A stretch of DNA of 64,000 bases, taken from assembly GCA_963795715.1 (NCBI GenBank), contig CAWCIY010000002.1, positions 744,001-808,000 on the forward strand, read 5' to 3'. Below the pieces are notes generated by a model. It did not search any database. It was not told the DNA's origin and saw only the letters and a list, made by a program, of their open reading frames with translations. Shown here piece by piece: positions 62,172 to 64,000 of this stretch. The DNA comes from JAFEDN01 sp963795715 (GTDB lineage: Bacteria > Pseudomonadota > Gammaproteobacteria > Coxiellales > Coxiellaceae). The first letter of the stretch is position 1. Every line of letters starts with the position of its first letter. A program made the position numbers and the translations under genes.

Positions 62172-63603
62172 TTAGCCAGGAATAATTTTTTGTTGCGGAA
62201 AAGCCACTTGTTTTTCTTTTCTTTTTAAGTACTGATAGACGACAAAGGGTGGACTACTCCAGAATCACCAAGCCAGCCACCAATAGGCTCTCATAGAAGA
62301 AAACCCCACCCGTTTGAATATTGCTAGGAGGTACGAAACCAATAATCAAGGTCACTATAGAGCCAATCATACCTGCCGAACACACGATTCCCAGCCCTAA
62401 AAGACCGCCAGGTATTTGAAAACCCTTAACAGCCATCTGGTTTTTAATTCGCAGGCGAAATGCGCAAGCAAACATCAGTACATACATAAACATGTAAAGT
62501 TGTGCTGACAAAGCAGTTAAAAACCAATAAGAAGCATTTACTGTGGGTAAAAGTAAAAAGATCATTGTGACAGCCGTGACAATCAATGCTTGATATATTA
62601 AGAGAATTTTTGGGGCGCCATAACGATTCTCACGACCAAAATGTTGTGGTAAATAAGCTTCTTTAGCAGCCAACATCAAACCACGGGTCGGGGCAATGAT
62701 CCAATTGCTAACACTACCCATGCCACCGATAACCAAGGCTAAAGCAACCCAAGGCAAAATCCAAGTCATTTGGTGGGCGGCAAAAAACACCTGAAAGGCT
62801 TCCATAATTCCTGCCACTAAACTTATTTGCTTTTGCGGTAAAACGACAGCAATTGCCAAAGATCCGCACACTAAAGTAAACACAATAATTAAAGTAGCCA
62901 ACAACATGGCTCTAGGATAGGATTTTTGCGGATTCTTTACATCACCGGCATGGACTGTGGCAATTTCCATACCACAAAAAGATAACACAATTCCGGTTAG
63001 AGCCACCCACATTTGAGAATCATTTAAATTGGGCAGTAGCTCTTTTTGGCTAAAATGAATTTGTAAAGGTTGGTCACTGAATACCCATTCAGCACCCAAA
63101 CCAATAATTAAAGCCATGGGCAGCAATAAACCGGTTAAAGCGCAAAAATTGCTAAACCTCGAAGAACTTTTAATGCCAAATAGATTAATTAAAGTCGCTC
63201 CCCAAAAGGCTACCAAGATTACCGTAATTAAAAAGATTTTATTGTTGGCTAATTCAGGAGAAATTAAAAAACCAATGGTGCCAGCAACAAAAGACAAGAT
63301 GGTCGGATACCAGATTACATTCTCAATCCACTGCATCCAAATCGCAAAAACCCCGCATTGCGGGCCAAAAGCATTTTTCACCCAAGCATAAATACCACCC
63401 GATCCAGGATTGCTGGAAGAGAGTTCCGCAGAAACTAAAGCGCTAGGAAGAAGAAAGAAAATGGCGCTTAGGACGAAAAAGAAAATAAGTGAACTGCCAA
63501 ACAAAGCAGTCGCAGGGAGATTACGTACGCTGTCTACTGAGACCGCGGTGATCATCGCTAGACTAAAAACACCTAAAGCACGAGTTGATTTTTTGTCAAT
63601 CAT
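62172..63603 (-). CDS. APC-family amino acid permease, frameshifted near the C-terminus
   Basis: This twelve-helix transporter of the amino acid-polyamine-organocation type has an N-terminus RALGVFSLAMITAVSVDSVRNLPATALFG and SSSNPGSGGIYAWVKNAFGPQCGVFAIWMQWIENVIWYPTILSF, as in GadC-like and Legionellales permeases. The frame stops at 62254 after SLLVAGLVILE. Removing one base near 62262 continues it as WSSPPFVVYQYLKRKEKQVAFPQQKIIPG to a stop at 62172, a natural cytoplasmic tail, giving about 476 residues. It is coupled to the SDR gene upstream by a 4-base overlap. Confidence 0.85.
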
Positions 63604-64000
63604 TTTGAGCCCATCCTCATTGCCCCATCTAAACGGATAACACTCCCATTTAGGTAAGGGTTTTCAATTATTTGTTGCGCGATTTTAGCATATTCTATTG
63701 GGTTTCCCAACCTCTTTGGAAAAGGGACTGCTGCAACTAGACTTTGTGTCACTTCAGATGGCATCCCATCCACCATAGGGGTAGCGATAACTCCGGGAGC
63801 GATGGCCATAACCCGAATTCCAAATTGACTGAATTCTCTGGCCGCAGGCAATGTCATCCCGATGACCCCTGCTTTGGAAGCGCTGTAGGCGGCTTGGCCC
63901 ATTTGTCCCTCGTAAGCGGCAATAGAAGCGGTATTAATAATGACCCCCCGCTCCCCGTCGGAATTCACCACTGCCTGCTGAATCATTTTTGCAGCCACCA
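63600..64000 (-). CDS. short-chain dehydrogenase, 3-hydroxyacyl-CoA dehydrogenase type-2-like (5' end outside window)
   Basis: The visible 133 residues are the C-terminal half of an SDR: GVIINTASIAAYEGQMGQAAYSASKAGVIGMTLPAARE with the catalytic Ser, Tyr and Lys (YSASK), then GIRVMAIAPGVIATPM and the end YLNGSVIRLDGAMRMGSK. The text 'ERGVIINTASIAAYEGQMGQAAY' closely follows the HSD17B10 / 3-hydroxyacyl-CoA dehydrogenase type 2 group, which acts in fatty or branched-chain acid oxidation. Its stop overlaps the permease start (ATGA). The N-terminal NAD-binding motif lies beyond the window. Confidence 0.88.
   Translation of the reverse strand, partial: VAAKMIQQAVVNSDGERGVIINTASIAAYEGQMGQAAYSASKAGVIGMTLPAAREFSQFGIRVMAIAPGVIATPMVDGMPSEVTQSLVAAVPFPKRLGNPIEYAKIAQQIIENPYLNGSVIRLDGAMRMGSK

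Noticed and set aside
1..64000. tRNA or rRNA genes
   Set aside because: I looked for T-arm-like GGTTCGAATCC motifs with paired acceptor arms and for conserved rRNA blocks and found none that hold up.

Overview
The window looks like a chromosome segment from a host-associated gammaproteobacterium, most likely of the order Legionellales (Coxiellaceae/Legionella-like). The base composition is AT-rich. Housekeeping genes are gammaproteobacterial in type (miaA/mutL/amiB/tsaE/nnrD/rnr, tgt-yajC-secD-secF, suhB/trmJ, bamD/rluD/pgeF, rlmB, mfd). Between them sit large, eukaryote-like or protease-like orphan proteins of the kind these bacteria secrete into host cells. One of these orphan genes has a match to the Legionella/Coxiella PmrA box at the expected promoter position. 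The species is inferred, not proven.

Layout. 1-10.7 kb: DUF1820, DUF924 and miaA, then two accessory genes (unknown protein; HG/C clan-CD-like putative protease), then mutL-amiB-tsaE-nnrD-rnr. 10.9-14.3 kb: small lipoprotein, alanine dehydrogenase, small unknown proteins and an AbiE toxin-antitoxin remnant. 14.3-18.6 kb: a cysteine-less IscU-like protein with a cysteine desulfurase, an OPT transporter and trmJ. 18.8-25.3 kb: suhB, the tgt-yajC-secD-secF operon and mnmA. 25.3-31.7 kb: accessory block with a lone ParA ATPase, a secreted protein, an Ntn hydrolase, a YopT-like putative protease and an ankyrin-type effector candidate. 31.7-39.3 kb: a complete trpEGDCFBA operon plus DAHP synthase, giving chorismate-to-tryptophan capacity. 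39.5-49 kb: effector candidate with PmrA box, mfd, rlmB, an L,D-transpeptidase, an Mth938-like protein and nadE. 49.5-52.9 kb: a giant gene with 17 near-identical 42-residue repeats and a C-terminal RAP domain. 53-62 kb: a CTP-kinase-like membrane protein, bamD, phd-vapC, a LonB-like protease, rluD, pgeF, degQ and rmlA. 62-64 kb: an APC permease and an SDR dehydrogenase.

Two window-wide patterns stand out. First, a palindromic MITE-like element (at least nine copies) with AGCAATTCCCG-type terminal repeats and 7-9 bp target duplications is inserted at or within the first six codons of amiB, trmJ, trpF and rluD. In trpF, rluD and amiB the insertion length is a multiple of three, so the host protein gains an N-terminal segment, as with Rickettsia palindromic elements. 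Second, seven otherwise well-preserved genes (OPT transporter, trmJ, secD, yajC, tgt, mfd, APC permease) are broken by twelve single-base insertions and no deletion. That one-sided pattern suggests insertion-type sequencing error more than gene decay, although recent mutation is not excluded.

The best candidate for a new system is the RAP-domain repeat protein. It resembles organelle RNA-binding OPR/HPR-RAP proteins of algae and apicomplexans, and its variation is concentrated at a few positions per repeat.
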